Part shown: positions 52,782 to 64,000 of the stretch, piece after piece
How the letters are laid out: each line of letters opens with the position of its first letter
Numbering within the stretch: the stretch's first letter is position 1
Source of the DNA: Thermothielavioides terrestris NRRL 8126
Lineage: Eukaryota > Ascomycota > Sordariomycetes > Sordariales > Chaetomiaceae
DNA length: 64,000 bases
Direction of reading: 5' to 3'
NCBI RefSeq assembly: GCF_000226115.1
Contig: NC_016459.1
Coordinates: forward strand, 1,612,001 to 1,676,000
Made by a program: the position numbers and the translations under genes
The notes under the pieces: model-generated
Seen by the model: only the letters and a program-made list of their open reading frames with translations
Told to the model about the DNA's origin: nothing
The model's database searches: none

Positions 52782-54459
52782 ATGGGGGTCGCTAAGCAAG
52801 CCATCTACTACGCCTTCCATCCAAACGAGCTCCGGTCCATCATTCAATGGTTCGTCCTGGTCCTTCCGGAATGTCCCACGCGCCGAGGGAGGCGCTTGCT
52901 GATCCCGCTCTCCAGGAAAGTATGGCACGAGCCGGTGCATAAACGCGACCCTTCCAAAGAGACGGCGACAGAGAAGTCATGTTTCCACTACCTCAACATG
53001 ACTTCGCGGTCGTTCGCCGCCGTCATTCAAGAACTCAACCCCGAGCTCCTGATGCCGGTCTGCCTCTTCTACTTGGTCCTCCGCGGCCTCGACACCATCG
53101 AGGACGACATGACGATCGACATCAAAGAGAAGGAGCCGCTGCTGAGGAATTTCCACAAGTACATGGAGCAGGACGGCTGGACATTCGACAAGAACGGCCC
53201 TAACGAGAAGGACCGGGACCTTCTCGTGCACTTTGACGACGTCATCGTGGAGCTGAAGAAGGTCAAGAAACCTTACTACGAAATCATCAAGGACATCACG
53301 GTGAAGATGGGCAACGGCATGGCTGACTACGCCCTGAACGCCGAGCACAACATCAACGGAGTCAACACAATAGCCGACTACGAGCTCTACTGCCATTACG
53401 TCGCCGGCCTGGTGGGCGAGGGTCTCACGCGGCTCTTTGTCAAGAGCGAGCTCGCCAACCCGCAGCTGCTGGTCCGCATGGACCTGACCGAGAGCATGGG
53501 CCAGTTCCTGCAGAAGACCAACATCATCCGCGACGTGCACGAGGACTGGCTGGACAAGCGGCGCTTCTGGCCGAAGGAGGTCTGGAGCAAGTACGTCGAC
53601 AAGTGGGACGACCTCTTCGCCCCCGAGCACCGCGAGAAGGCGCTCCAGTGCAGCTCCGAGCTGGTGCTCAACGCGCTCAAGCACGCGGACGAATGCCTCT
53701 TCTACATGGCCGGCATCCGCGACCAGAGCGTGTTCAACTTCGTCGCCATCCCCCAGAGCATGGCCATTGCGACTCTGGAGCTGGTCTTCCGCAACCCGGA
53801 CATCTTCGAGAGGAACGTCAAGATCACCAAGGGCGACGCGTGCAGGCTGATGTTGGAGTCGACGCAGAACCTGCGTGTGGTATGCGACGTGTTCCGGAGA
53901 TACGCCAGGAGGATACACAAAAAGAATGATCCAAGGGACCCCAATTTCTTGGCCATCAGCATGCAGTGCGCCAAGGTAATGTTGGCAATTTGCCTGGCCC
54001 CACGCCGCGAGCGACGAGCGCTCCGCTAACAAGCTTCCCTCTCCACAGATCGAACAATTCATCGAGTCCATCTTCCCCACGCAGGACCCCAAGAAGATCG
54101 CAGCCGGCCAGAAGCAGGTCAACGAGGCCGGCATGGACACGGGGGATGCCATCCTGCTTGTGCTTTCTGCCGTGTTTACCCTGGTTGTCATTGGCCTCCT
54201 CATGGTGAGCGATTCCTGGCCCTTCCCGAGCTGAGCTTACACAGAAAGCTTTGGATGACGGGAGATTTCATTCTCCGCCCCGCTGTGGAGACGTGGAGAC
54301 GTGCCTCGTTGAACTAACCAACCCCCCTTGTCACACACACAGGTCGGAACTGCATGGTTTCTGGGCGCTCACCTGAACAAATTTTTCGACGGCCTCGACA
54401 ATTCGCTTGGTGGCAGCGTCAAGAAGCCGACGTCAGTCCTCGGCCACGAGGAGTTGTGA
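52782..54459 (+). CDS. erg9: squalene synthase (farnesyl-diphosphate farnesyltransferase)
   Basis: Four exons: 52782..52849, 52916..53975, 54049..54204 and 54343..54459, 466 residues. It joins two farnesyl diphosphates through presqualene diphosphate to squalene, the first committed ergosterol step, at the ER membrane. It starts [20 protein letters not shown], and the first splice gives [16 protein letters not shown]. The two Mg-diphosphate motifs are DTIEDD (residues 82-87) and [19 protein letters not shown]. The active-site segments [28 protein letters not shown] and [15 protein letters not shown] are present. A C-terminal anchor ([20 protein letters not shown]) leads into the last exon [17 protein letters not shown]. 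Intron 1 (66 bp, donor GTTCGT) has no in-frame stop, so an unspliced reading adds 22 foreign residues. Confidence 0.96.
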
Positions 54460-55736
54460 GACGTGCTATGGAACGCAACAGCCAGCGAGAGCAAGGCATT
54501 TTTTTTTTCTGGTTCCCGTTCTTCTAGACATCTTCCTAATGACATACCCACCCTGAAAAGTGTGGTCATGGACACGATGACGAGCGAGCGAGCGACTGGC
54601 GAAACTCGGGTTTTTGGCGACGCCTAAAATCAAGGCTCTGAGAGGACTCTTGGGGGCAACCTAATACCTTACTGACATAATAGATCTACGTCCTTGATTC
54701 CTTCCTTCCGGCCTTGTTCATAAGTCCCGGTGGATCACTTCTTGCATCGACTCCGAAGTGTGATCGGAGCAGATGGATGAAAAGAAAGAAAGCACGGATG
54801 TCAAATTGCAATTCAGCCGCCTTTTTTTCCCCCCTCCTTCCAGGGGGACAAAAAAAGGCTCGATGGCTGTGGTTGTGCCGAAGATGTGCTGATATGAAAC
54901 CCCTTTGGCAAGTAGCCTGGAATCCGGGCACGCCCTCGGCTGGGTCTTTTCTTCCCTTCTCGCTTGACGGAATGACTTGCTGAGCGGTGGACTGCGTACA
55001 TTTATTTGCCTTAGATGAGCCTTGGATAGGCCGTGTCGTCCCGTGGATGTTGTTTCGGCTTGGCGGGTGAGCCAGATCTGTGAGACGATCGATGGTTGCT
55101 GGGGCCTTGTTGTCCTCCTGCGCTTTTGCTGGCTTTCGTTTGGGGTGAACGAGCAGGCCAGCTTAACCGTCCGTACGTCTATCAATGCATCAGCTGCCTT
55201 CTGGGCGAATCGACATGAGCAACCGTCTTCGCGGCATGCCTAGATCTACAAGTGTGGGCGTGTGTGTGTGTGTAAATGCCGTCGCCTGTCTGAAACCGAG
55301 TCGCTGCTGAAACGAGCAAGATTCTCCGGCTCAGGCTGATGAGTGTCAGCCCCCTGCCCGATGCACTACTGCCGCTGTGCTGACGTATCTTTGTGTCTTG
55401 GATTCCAGCGAGGCGGATACTTGGTGCATTGCGTTGTTCGCTTGCTTGCTCACCTGCTTGCCTGCAGGCTTCCTCTCTACGAATCCAACCGGTAATCCGT
55501 AAACGGTAGTCAGCGCCCAGGATGTATGTATGCCCGCTCAAAGCCAAGATGGTGAAAAAAACCAAAAGTCATATGTACAAATGATATGTGCTGGAGCTTC
55601 CCAAGCATCACCCAGAATCACCCAGAAGGCGTGCGTGTGGGCGTGTTGTATACAGGACCCGCTGCCCCCCCAAAGAAATTCCATAGTCCAAACGACTTCC
55701 AGGTCGCCCGCAGCAGCTCTTGAAAAGGGCAGCTTA
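54460..55736. other. convergent intergenic region, erg9 / subtilisin
   Basis: 1.28 kb between convergent stops. Contains a short (GT)n run near 55260 and polypyrimidine tracts; no gene or RNA recognised. Confidence 0.55.
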
Positions 55737-57165
55737 TTAGTTGCGGTTGCCGTTGTTGGCAATCAGGGTCGTCGTCCCCCGCACGTCGTTGCCCACGGTG
55801 GCGCCGGTCGCCTGGGCGAGCTGCTTGATGCGGTCGCTCACGGCCTGGGCGCCGCCCGTGATGCCCTCGAGCGCCATCAGGTAGGCGGCGAGACCGGCGA
55901 CGTGCGGGGTGGCCATGCTGGTGCCGCTCAGGACCTGGGTGTCGGTGTTGCTGCGGATGCCGACGCTCAGCACGTTGACGCCGGGGGCGAAGACGTCGAC
56001 GACTCGGCCGAAGTTGGAGAAGCTCGCGCGGGTATCGTCGGTCTGGTCGATGGCGCCCACAGTGATGGCAGCGGTGGCAGAGGCCGGGGAGGTATTCGCC
56101 GCGTTTTGGTTCTCGTTGCCGGCCGCAACCACGGGGACGACACCGGCCGCTGCGACCTGATTGATGGCTGAGTTGACGGCCCGCGAGAACGAGCCGCCGA
56201 CGGACATGTTCATCACGGCTTTGCCGCTGAGGCCGGAGCCAGTCGCGTTCTGGGCCACTATTCCAGAGACATTAGCCCCTGAACTTCTTCCCTCCACTTG
56301 CTGCTCGGAAGTGTCCAGGCAGAGCGTTCTTACCGAATTGCATTCCCGCAATGACACCCGAGTTCGTCCCAGAGCCGTTGGCGTCCAGAACCTTGACGGC
56401 GACCAGGTTGACCTTTTTGGCGACGCCAAAAGTCTTGCCACCGATGGTACCCGCAACGTGGCTGCCATGGCCATTCAGGTCGGTATCCTGGCACGAGACA
56501 TGAGTAAACTGTTTTTTTCCCCGTATGTGTATATGTCCCTAGACATGCTCTAGAGTTCAGCATACCTGGTTGTCGCCGACAAAGTTGGCGGCGAAGGTCG
56601 CCCGGCCCTCAAACTCGCTGTGGGTAACCAGGATGCCCGTATCCACCACATAAGCAGTCATACCCTGGCCGGCGCTGCTGTCGAAGACGTATGTCGTAGC
56701 TCCAGGCTTCGCATGACTGATGCGGGCCAGGCCTGAGGTTGCCTGCGACTGGACTTGCTGTGCAGCGATGCTGACGTAGGCGTCTTGCTCAATGTAGTCA
56801 ACCTCCTTGGCTGCGAAGATCTCGTTCATCATGAGGTCGTCGGCCTCGAGGGCCATGGCACGCCAGGTGCCCATGCTAAATGTGCTGACATGGGGCGACA
56901 GGACTTTCCCAGTCAGAGGGCTGCGCTTGCCGACGTTCCTCTTGGATATTGTCTTGATGATGCTATCCTGGTGGGCCTGGATTTCGGCGTCGCTGAATGT
57001 GCTGTTGTAGACGACGATGTACTTGTGGGGAATGGCGTTCTTGGCTTCGGGGTTGGAGATGGGCACGCCGAGGAAGAAGCCTTCGGCCTTGCTGGGCTGC
57101 GGGAGGCCCGACGCACCCAGGGCGGCGAGGGCGAAGGTGAGAGCAGCGAGCAGTCGGCCGGCCAT
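55737..57165 (-). CDS. secreted subtilisin-like serine protease (S8A, proteinase K type)
   Basis: Three exons: 57165..56566, 56487..56334 and 56257..55737 (introns 78 and 76 bp), 424 residues. The signal peptide is [20 protein letters not shown], cleaved about residues 20-27. An inhibitor I9 propeptide follows ([20 protein letters not shown] to [10 protein letters not shown]). In the mature enzyme the catalytic Asp is at about 175 ([15 protein letters not shown]), His about 207 ([13 protein letters not shown]), the oxyanion Asn about 299 ([12 protein letters not shown]) and Ser about 365 ([18 protein letters not shown]). These are all the triad residues of the family, in a complete, uninterrupted gene. 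Such enzymes are extracellular broad-specificity proteases for protein nutrition. Proteinase K and cuticle-degrading proteases are relatives. Confidence 0.95.
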
Positions 57166-60100
57166 GGCTGCGGTGGGCAGTGGTGCTTGTTCTCAGGGGT
57201 GAAGTGAAAAGAGTGGACGGATTATCGAAGACAGAAGAAGGATAATGTCCGCCAGCGGCAAGGCCCCCGAGATGGAGAAGCCCGAGAAAGAGAAGAAGAG
57301 AACTGGGATGAGTATTCCAGACTCGAAGAAGGAGGAGATATCTATAAAATGCACGGCACGGAAACGAAGGTCAAGCAACGGGGCATGAAGGTGATGATTA
57401 CCTTGGCCCAAGAGGAGAAGAGAATGAATGCAAGACAAGGAAAGCAAGCAACGGAACGGACAATAGGTTAATGACAAGAACAATGCTCCTGACACAGAGA
57501 AGCAGGCCGGCTGCTATTTAACTGAAGGAGCTCGCATGAAGATTGGCGGCTCACGGAGGCGCCCTTATGGGAAGCGAGGATCCCGATCCCCAGCAACGCG
57601 GCTGTTCATTGTTGTGGTACGAGCAGCGTGTTGCACCGTCCAGGGGGTGAATCGAGCCAGGGTGGTTCCCCTGGACTGCGTGGACGCCAAGTCAAACACA
57701 GCGGCCGTTTCCTCCACTTCGGGGGCGGCTGCAGGTTTCGACGAGTTGTATGTCCCCATTGACCTCAAACGGCGCACAAACGCTCGAGATACACAATACA
57801 CCCAACTCGGGTGACTTCCATTGTGGGATTGAGACCCGCGAGCGGGGTGAGATTTGTGTTTCCGTCATGCTTGGCCATCCGATCCGCCTGCCTGCCCGGG
57901 CTTCTCGAAGGGGTGGGGGAAACTCGGATGAACCGAACATGACCTCGCGTCCGCATCGACTAGACTCCGAAGCTTGTTTGGGAATGCCGGCCAAAAGCCA
58001 CCGCCGGTGGTCGGGGTCTGTGCCACTATCAGTCAGTAGTAGTGTAGTGTATTGGCGAGGCTCTCGGTTTCTAGCCGCCGGCCCGCTTGCCACCGCAGCT
58101 TTGGGAGCCTCTTGGTCGAGCGGCGCTTCAATCCGGCCCATAAAGCGATCGTCTTGGACGGGCTGGTCAGGATAACTACAGAGTAACTACTCCGTAAGGA
58201 CGGTGGTGGTCGACCTGCTTGGCAGATCCACGGCGGCGTCTCGGCATGTTCATGCGGGCTCCGTTTGCCGGGTGCCTGGCGGGGCAAGATGCCAGGTTTG
58301 CTGGGCTTGACAAAGCCAAGAGCACATCATATCTGGCATATCGCAGTATTCTGTACACTACACAGGAGGTTGCTGGACCAATTGACCATTGCGCTGCGCA
58401 CTGCAGCGGGGTGCGGCTCCATGAGGCTCGAGGAAGGTGCCGTGGACCCCCGACACACTCAAGGCTTGGCAATCAATCTCAGCTCTCAAGCTGAGGAGGT
58501 GGGGAAGAAACGGAACCCACTCAAGGCAGCTGTTAGCGTTGCCCTATTGGCTGAGGCGATTACTTGGGGCTCAGGCAGAAGCCTCCACACTCCACACTCC
58601 GCAGCGGTTCACATCAGACGAGGAGTCCGGAGCACGGGACACGGAGTACTGAAGGTACTGTACACTTCGCTAACAGACGAGCGCTCCTTGAATAGTAAGT
58701 TGCTCGGATGCCACAAGGACTTAATGTGGGCGAATAAAGGTAGGGAGTGTATCAGCTTACTACCTTACCAGGTAGGTACAGTACACTCGTTCCTGAGTGC
58801 GACTTGCGCAACCAGGAGCTGGCGCCGTCGTGTCATGACGAGGGAAGCCCACCAATAAAGCGACGCCTCTCTTAACCTCTGTTTTATCCCCTTACGGGCT
58901 GTTCCCCAGACGGTTTCAACTCGGACGGTACGAGTGCAGACGCGAAGTTTGAGCATCTGAAACACCGGGCTCGACCCCAGTCCGTCGCCCACTTACCGAG
59001 CGCCAAGCCTTTATTCTCCCGAACGCTGCCGCTGTGCTGATGTTTGGCCCCGTGGCCCAGATCTTCTTGGTGAACAGCGAGGCTCAAAGCAGACAGCGCC
59101 GTGCCCTGGAGCTGACCGAGACAAGCAATGCCAAGCGAGGCCACCGGCTGCGATCACCCCAACGGTATGGATATATCTACAATGCTTGTTGGCGATCCGG
59201 TGAATAGGGAAGTTGACCTGGAAAGGGGCCCCCTACGAATTATGGCTGCAGAGGACGGGGTGCGGAGACCTCCAATATGCTGACCACAGGCCGCCGTCCG
59301 CTCCGGCCGGCGGAACGAAAGCCGGGACCCAGCTGGGCGGGACCACCACTCGGCGGGGCCCGTGGCCGGCCGTGCCGCTCCACAGCCGCCGACGGCTACC
59401 TCCGGAACATGGTGATCACGGAGACCGGCGTGGGATGACAATTGGTGGCCGCTTGACGATGTCTGAGGCACACCCAACTTCCCTCGGTGGTTGCATTGGT
59501 TTACCGTTTCCATGTTCATTCCCCAAGTGCCAGGTATTCCGTAACCCTTCCCCCGGAACGGAGCCGGGCATTCTGGCCTTGCGTCGAGCCCCAGTGCTGA
59601 AGCCCTGTTCCAGGCGTGTGTTCCCTTCTCTCCTTCCATTTCGACCTCAGCCCTGCCGACTACGCTGGCCTAACATCTATCTGGAGTGCTTCCTGTAATT
59701 TTCTGTAATACCTCAGGTTATTTATTCCGTACTCGTGTGCCACTAAAACATCATGGTAGCGTCATACAATACTTCTAAGGTAAACACAGGCACCTTGAGT
59801 CTTCCTGTCTACCAGAGAACCTGCTGCGGTGGGTGCCTATCACATTTCTGCAGTAAAACGATATATCTTACACAATTTGTTCAGAGTGGAAGGACACCAA
59901 TGCCTGAAAGCGGGCCTCGTTTCTCCTCAAGAGGGTTCTTATCCGCCCACTCATGTCAGGTGGTCTTTGTTACCCTGCCCACATGGGCTTTCAGGAAAGA
60001 CTCAACTGGGCGGCACCTCTTCAAACATGATGCATTAGACGATGTGCTTCCACAAGCAAGAGGCTGCCAGCCATTTCTGAGATCTTTTTCTTACCTGAGG

Positions 60101-60735
60101 TAGGAACTGAAGAACACCAGTTCAGAGGTTAGGGATGACGGCGGTTGTATGCAGCTCTTGGGTAATGGCTACCTTACCTCATTCAGGCATCAATGCACGT
60201 ATTTACCAGGTAAATTACCTCTTTTCTGCGCGCTCAACCACCAGTAAGGAAGGTACCTGTCGTTACTCGTAGGACGGAGCACTTCAGCGCAGGCGCAGGC
60301 GGCACGGCTTGATCGCACAATCGCACCAGCCGAACCGAACACCCCCCGCCCATCCACGCGACCAGCCCGCCAGCCGAACTGCGCTTCCAACATGAAGAAG
60401 GCAGCGCGAGAGAAAAACCTTGACCCACCACCGAATCATTGACTGGTACTGCGATAGCAACATATCGGCAACGTTTTTATCCCATTTACTTTTTCCTTCT
60501 TTGACGACGTCCAATTATCCTACTGGGAGGAAGATCCCGGCCCGCGTCAGGACCAAGTCGCTCAGCCACCATTCCTCTCCGTCCTATCTCTGCCCGGTCT
60601 CTCCCCGATCCCTCGTCACTTGTGCCCTCTCGTTCCGCCTCCAGCCCCAGGTTCAAGGAAGCCACCTGCTCTGCCATGGTGCTCCGAGAGCCGCCGGACG
60701 AGTGAAAGCAATTGACGCTCCTGCGGCTACAAAAA
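57166..60735. other. 3.6-kb stretch without recognised genes
   Basis: It includes the divergent promoters of the protease and the F-box gene. Frames of up to 197 codons (58265..58858) lack conserved features. GTACTCCGTA-like words recur. No tRNA, rRNA or transposon end recognised. Confidence 0.5.
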
Positions 60736-62653
60736 ATGGATCCACCAGGCGCGCCAACGCCCCTCGATGACGACGGCAGCCATGCCGACACCCTGACTAT
60801 TAACACCCGTGTTGCCCGAGCCGAGCGAACCCAATCAACACACCGAGAAGATGAGGGAAACGCCACCGCCGAGCTCACTTCAATTATGTCGACGGCCTCA
60901 AACCCGGTATCGCCGGGGACGCCGAGCCCGCCGCTGGACCCGGTGCGCATGCAGGACTTCATCCCTCCCACCCGACCCAGCAGCACCCCGTTTCCCCACC
61001 CGGAGCCACGCAATACGGAACTGCGCTGCATCAGCTGCCCGGCCAGCCGCTTCTTGAACACCGATGCAGCGGACCCCGCGGGCCTGCTTACACTGCCTTC
61101 CCCCGGGACCGGCGCCAGCACCCGCCTCAGCCTCAATGACCTCCCCGCCGAGATCCACGAGTGTATCCTCGACCATCTGTTTGGTTTCCGAGTCTCGGCT
61201 ACGTCCAAAAGCTCAGTGACACGATGGGGTACCGCTCTGCGGCACCCGCGCAGGAAAGAACTGTCTGAGCTATCTCTGGTGAGCGGGGCATGGAGGGTGC
61301 TGGTACAAGAGCGGCTGTACCGGCACATCAAGTTGAAGGCCTCGGTCGAGTCGCTGCACGCCGCGCTTGACTACTTGGCGACCAGGCCCCATTTGCGATC
61401 CTATGTCAAGCACATTGAGCTATGGTTCCCCGTCTTCCAGCCCAAGTGCTCGCCCCTGGCCCTGTCCAATGCGAACACGCTCCCGACGGTCACGCCCGAC
61501 GGCCTGACGAGCGCGTCCTATGTTCTGCCCGTGGATAACTGTTCCCTCGAGGAGGCATTCCATTTTGTGGCGGAAGCCCTCCCGGAAGTTTGCGTCCTGA
61601 CACTGCAAGGAGGTGAAAGGAAGAAGGCGCCGAAAGTGAGACACTGGGCCCGAGAGTCCCGCCGGAAGGAGGCCCGGGCGATGCCAACGGTCCGCTCCGT
61701 CCGCACGCTCATCTGCAAGGGGCAGTGGAACCTCATACGGTGGGAGGAAGACTTCGAGACCATCATGTCGGCGCTGCCCAACCTGAAGGAATGGCACGCG
61801 TCGTACAGTAAGCCCAAGTCCAAGAGCTATCTCAGCATGGCCGACATCCTCGTGAAACCGATGCGCCTGACCAGCCTTGACCTCTGCATCGAGGGCGACT
61901 ACCGCCGCGAGCTGTCGTTCCCGTCTTATTTCATCAAAGTGTCCAGCCGGCTGCATTTTTGTTCGCGACTCGCCGTCGCCGCCGCATCACCTACGCTGGA
62001 GCACCTCTCGTACACGGGCCGGGTCTGCAAGCAGTTCTTCGCCGATCTCGTGGCTAGGCAGAAGGACCCGAGGCAGAGCCGCCTCAAGTCGATCGACCTG
62101 ACCGTGAAGAACTGCTGTCGGGACGCGGCGCACTGGAACGAATCCGGGTCGGGCATCACGGACATGAGCTTCATCAACGCGTTCGAGGAGCTGGTTATCG
62201 CCGGCATCCGGGCCCTGGGAAGGATCAAGTCGGTCGAGCACCTCCGGATCCGCTATGTGGATTTGGGTAAGTCGCACCCGCACCCCTTGCCTGCTTAATC
62301 TTTTTCTTCTCCACACCTCTCTGTGCTTTGCTGCTTTACTAGTTTGGGTGGCACGAAAATGGTGATTAATCCCACGCACGTTCTCTACCGCAGACTCGCC
62401 GTTCCCGCCGCTCAACCCGTACTTCCTCCTCCACGACGGATGGTGCTCCGGCGTCTGGAGCGACGCCATCATCGCCGAGCTGAATCGGGCCCGGCCGAAC
62501 GCCCGCTTCGGGGAGCTGTCCGAATCGTTCGGCGAGGTCGCCTACCGCAAGGACGGGCGCGTGACCATCAACCCCGAGTTTCCGAAGTCGAGGGCGATGT
62601 CGCTGAAGCTGTCCAACTACGCTCTGCTCAGCGCGGGCATTGCGATTTCGTGA
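60736..62653 (+). CDS. F-box domain protein
   Basis: Two exons, 60736..62266 and 62394..62653 (127-bp intron), 596 residues from the ATG giving MDPPGAPTPLDDDGSH; the frame upstream lacks an ATG. A disordered Pro/Ser/Thr-rich N-terminus precedes an F-box-like helix set at about 130-190 (SLNDLPAEIHECILDHLFGF, then RKELSELSLVSGAWRVLVQE, RLYRHIKLKASV). The remainder has an alpha/beta, leucine-rich character (LRSYVKHIELWFPVF, VCVLTLQGG, VRTLICKGQWNLIRW, RLKSIDLTVKNCC). The second exon continues DSPFPPLNPYFLLHDGWCSG. Fungal F-box proteins of this kind recruit substrates to SCF ubiquitin ligases through Skp1. No substrate can be inferred. Confidence 0.85.
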
Positions 62654-63241
62654 TTCATTCCTCTTGCCAGTATGGGCGGTGGTGGTAGTTGCCATCAAGG
62701 TGGTGTGGCGTGCCAGTCCTTTTGTCTTGCTTTTTCTTGCCTTGATACCGGGGGTTGTGGGGTGATGATAGAGGGGAGGCGTACGGGGTTCGAACACGGC
62801 AAAAAACCGTCGGGCTATTTATTTTGCATTTGCTTGTCATTTCAAAATGGGAGGACGGCTATCAATCGTGCTAGGGATATTGTGGCATTTGGGAGTCTGG
62901 CAAGGATGATAACCCATGGAGTTGAGCGAAGGAGGGCAGGCGTGATTAATGTGCCCGAGGCGCGCCGGTATGTGGGTGTTGGGAGAGTTGCTGGCTGGGT
63001 TCGCGGGCACGGAGGACATACCTATTGCACGATGATATCTTCATGCTGCTTTCGAATTCGATGCTGTTCGCACAGGACTGGTCCTCGACAGACAGCAGCC
63101 AACGCCGGCCGAGTTGATACCACCGGACACTGATGGGCTGATTGAGCCAGGAAATGCCACCATACCCGATTACCCGACATATGTGACTAACATACACGTA
63201 CAAGATCAAACAATACACACAATCTTGAAGGCCACAGTGGA
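62654..63241. other. convergent intergenic region
   Basis: 588 bp between the F-box and gpi14 stop codons; no recognisable feature. Confidence 0.5.
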
Positions 63242-64000
63242 TCACGAACTTCCCCCAGACTGATGGGCCACATCGCCAATGATGACCCCGAGGATCCAGC
63301 AGTTCACAAGGAAGAACCCCAGCGACGCAAGCCACAGACCGGGCAAGAAGGCGCTCCTCCCCAGGAACTCCAGCTGATAGCCCTGCTGCAACCACAGCGC
63401 CTGCGAAGCGACCCACAGGACCAGCGCGGCCAAGCCCAGCCGCTTGTCCCTGAGGAACGACGACCGGGGCAGGTACAGCGGCAGCAGCACCATGTACCAG
63501 AGGAAGTACTATAACCCCAACCCCCCCGTCGGCATCAGCATTATATCATCATTATCGCCATCATCTCTCCTTGAACTCTAGTCCTGGAGAAAAAAAAGGA
63601 GGGGGGGAAGGGGAAAAAAGGAAATAGGAAGCGACTTACCTGGCTCGTGCAGACCTTGTTGAAGGTGACAAAGGCGAAGGTCTGGGCCAGCATGGCGGCG
63701 GGCAGGTCCTTCTTGGCGAGCGCGAGCGGGATCAGCGCGCACGAGAGGGCCAGCTGGGGCAGGAAGGCGACCGACTCGACGCGGAGGGAGCGGAGGAGGG
63801 GGTGGAGCGTGGTGGGCGCGGGTGCGGCGGCGGCGGCGGCAGCGTCGGCAGCGGCGGGGGTTACGGCGGCCGAGGCGAGGTAGAGCTGCGTGTTGTAGGG
63901 GCTGAAGTTGTGCCGGTGGTCGAGGCGGGTGACGTGGTGGAGGTAGGTGTGCTGCAGGAAGGGGGGGCCGTAGCTATTGGAGTGATGAGGTTCGGTGGTT
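63242..64000 (-). CDS. gpi14: GPI mannosyltransferase 1 (PIG-M/Gpi14), 3' part
   Basis: The gene runs off the right edge. Last exon 63508..63242 and the preceding exon (64000 or 63973)..63640 are joined across a 131-bp intron with phase 0. The visible protein includes YGPPFLQHTYLHHVTRLDHR followed by HNFSPY, the diagnostic PIG-M block. Hydrophobic segments follow (LPQLALSCALIPLALA, AAMLAQTFAFVTFNKVCTSQ), and after the splice YFLWYMVLLPLYLPRSS and ALWLQQGYQLEFLGRSAFLP. A last helix GLWLASLGFFLVNCWILGVI ends the protein. The enzyme adds the first mannose to the GPI anchor precursor on the lumenal side of the ER. A possible acceptor at 63974 (CCAATAG) could make the left exon slightly shorter. 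Confidence 0.9.

Noticed and set aside
58265..58858. 197-codon plus-strand open frame
   Set aside because: No family resemblance, and the surrounding 3.6 kb shows only random-looking frames.

Overview
The window is nuclear DNA from a filamentous ascomycete, most likely a Sordariomycete of the order Sordariales (Neurospora/Chaetomiaceae relatives). The evidence is short GT..AG introns (about 60-140 bp) with CTRAC-type branch points, GC-rich coding sequence, an intron-containing tRNA-Leu, and a quinate cluster in the same gene order as Neurospora crassa qa. The species cannot be named from the sequence.

Layout. 1-1207: 3' part of a JIP5-type WD40 gene. 1864-18614: the complete quinic-acid (qa) cluster in the order qa-x, qa-2, qa-4, qa-3, qa-y, qa-1S, qa-1F. 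It holds three divergent pairs (qa-x/qa-2, qa-4/qa-3, qa-1S/qa-1F) and qa-y. Quinate is imported by qa-y, oxidised to dehydroquinate by qa-3, dehydrated by qa-2 and converted to protocatechuate by qa-4; qa-1F activates and qa-1S represses. Good matches to the QA-1F 16-bp palindrome lie in two of the divergent promoters (7021 and 15680), with a weaker one in the third (3656). 18876-18987: tRNA-Leu(AAG). 19295-20902: soluble fumarate reductase. 22410-23591: GPR1/FUN34/YaaH acetate-transporter family gene. 23592-31271: a 7.7-kb gene-poor, repeat-bearing stretch. 31272-35284: ribosomal protein genes rps2 and rps30 and a MARVEL-domain gene. 35285-37531: alpha/beta-hydrolase with a TAP-like C-terminus. 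37532-39819: minisatellite split by a transposable element. 39820-64000: nbs1 (MRN complex), a cytochrome b5-domain membrane protein, an unrecognised coiled-coil protein, a DnaJ protein, a UDP-rhamnose-type epimerase/reductase, squalene synthase (erg9), a secreted subtilisin, an F-box protein and the 3' part of GPI mannosyltransferase 1 (gpi14).

Most genes here contain introns, so the exon joins given were derived by reading splice signals and checking that phase and conserved protein sequence continue across each junction. The least expected material is two families of small non-autonomous DNA transposons. One is a three-copy family of about 400-413 bp with long terminal inverted repeats, 8-bp (one-mismatch) target duplications and a degenerate telomere-like core. 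The other is a single 564-bp element with terminal inverted repeats of about 75 bp and a perfect 9-bp target duplication of Mutator type.
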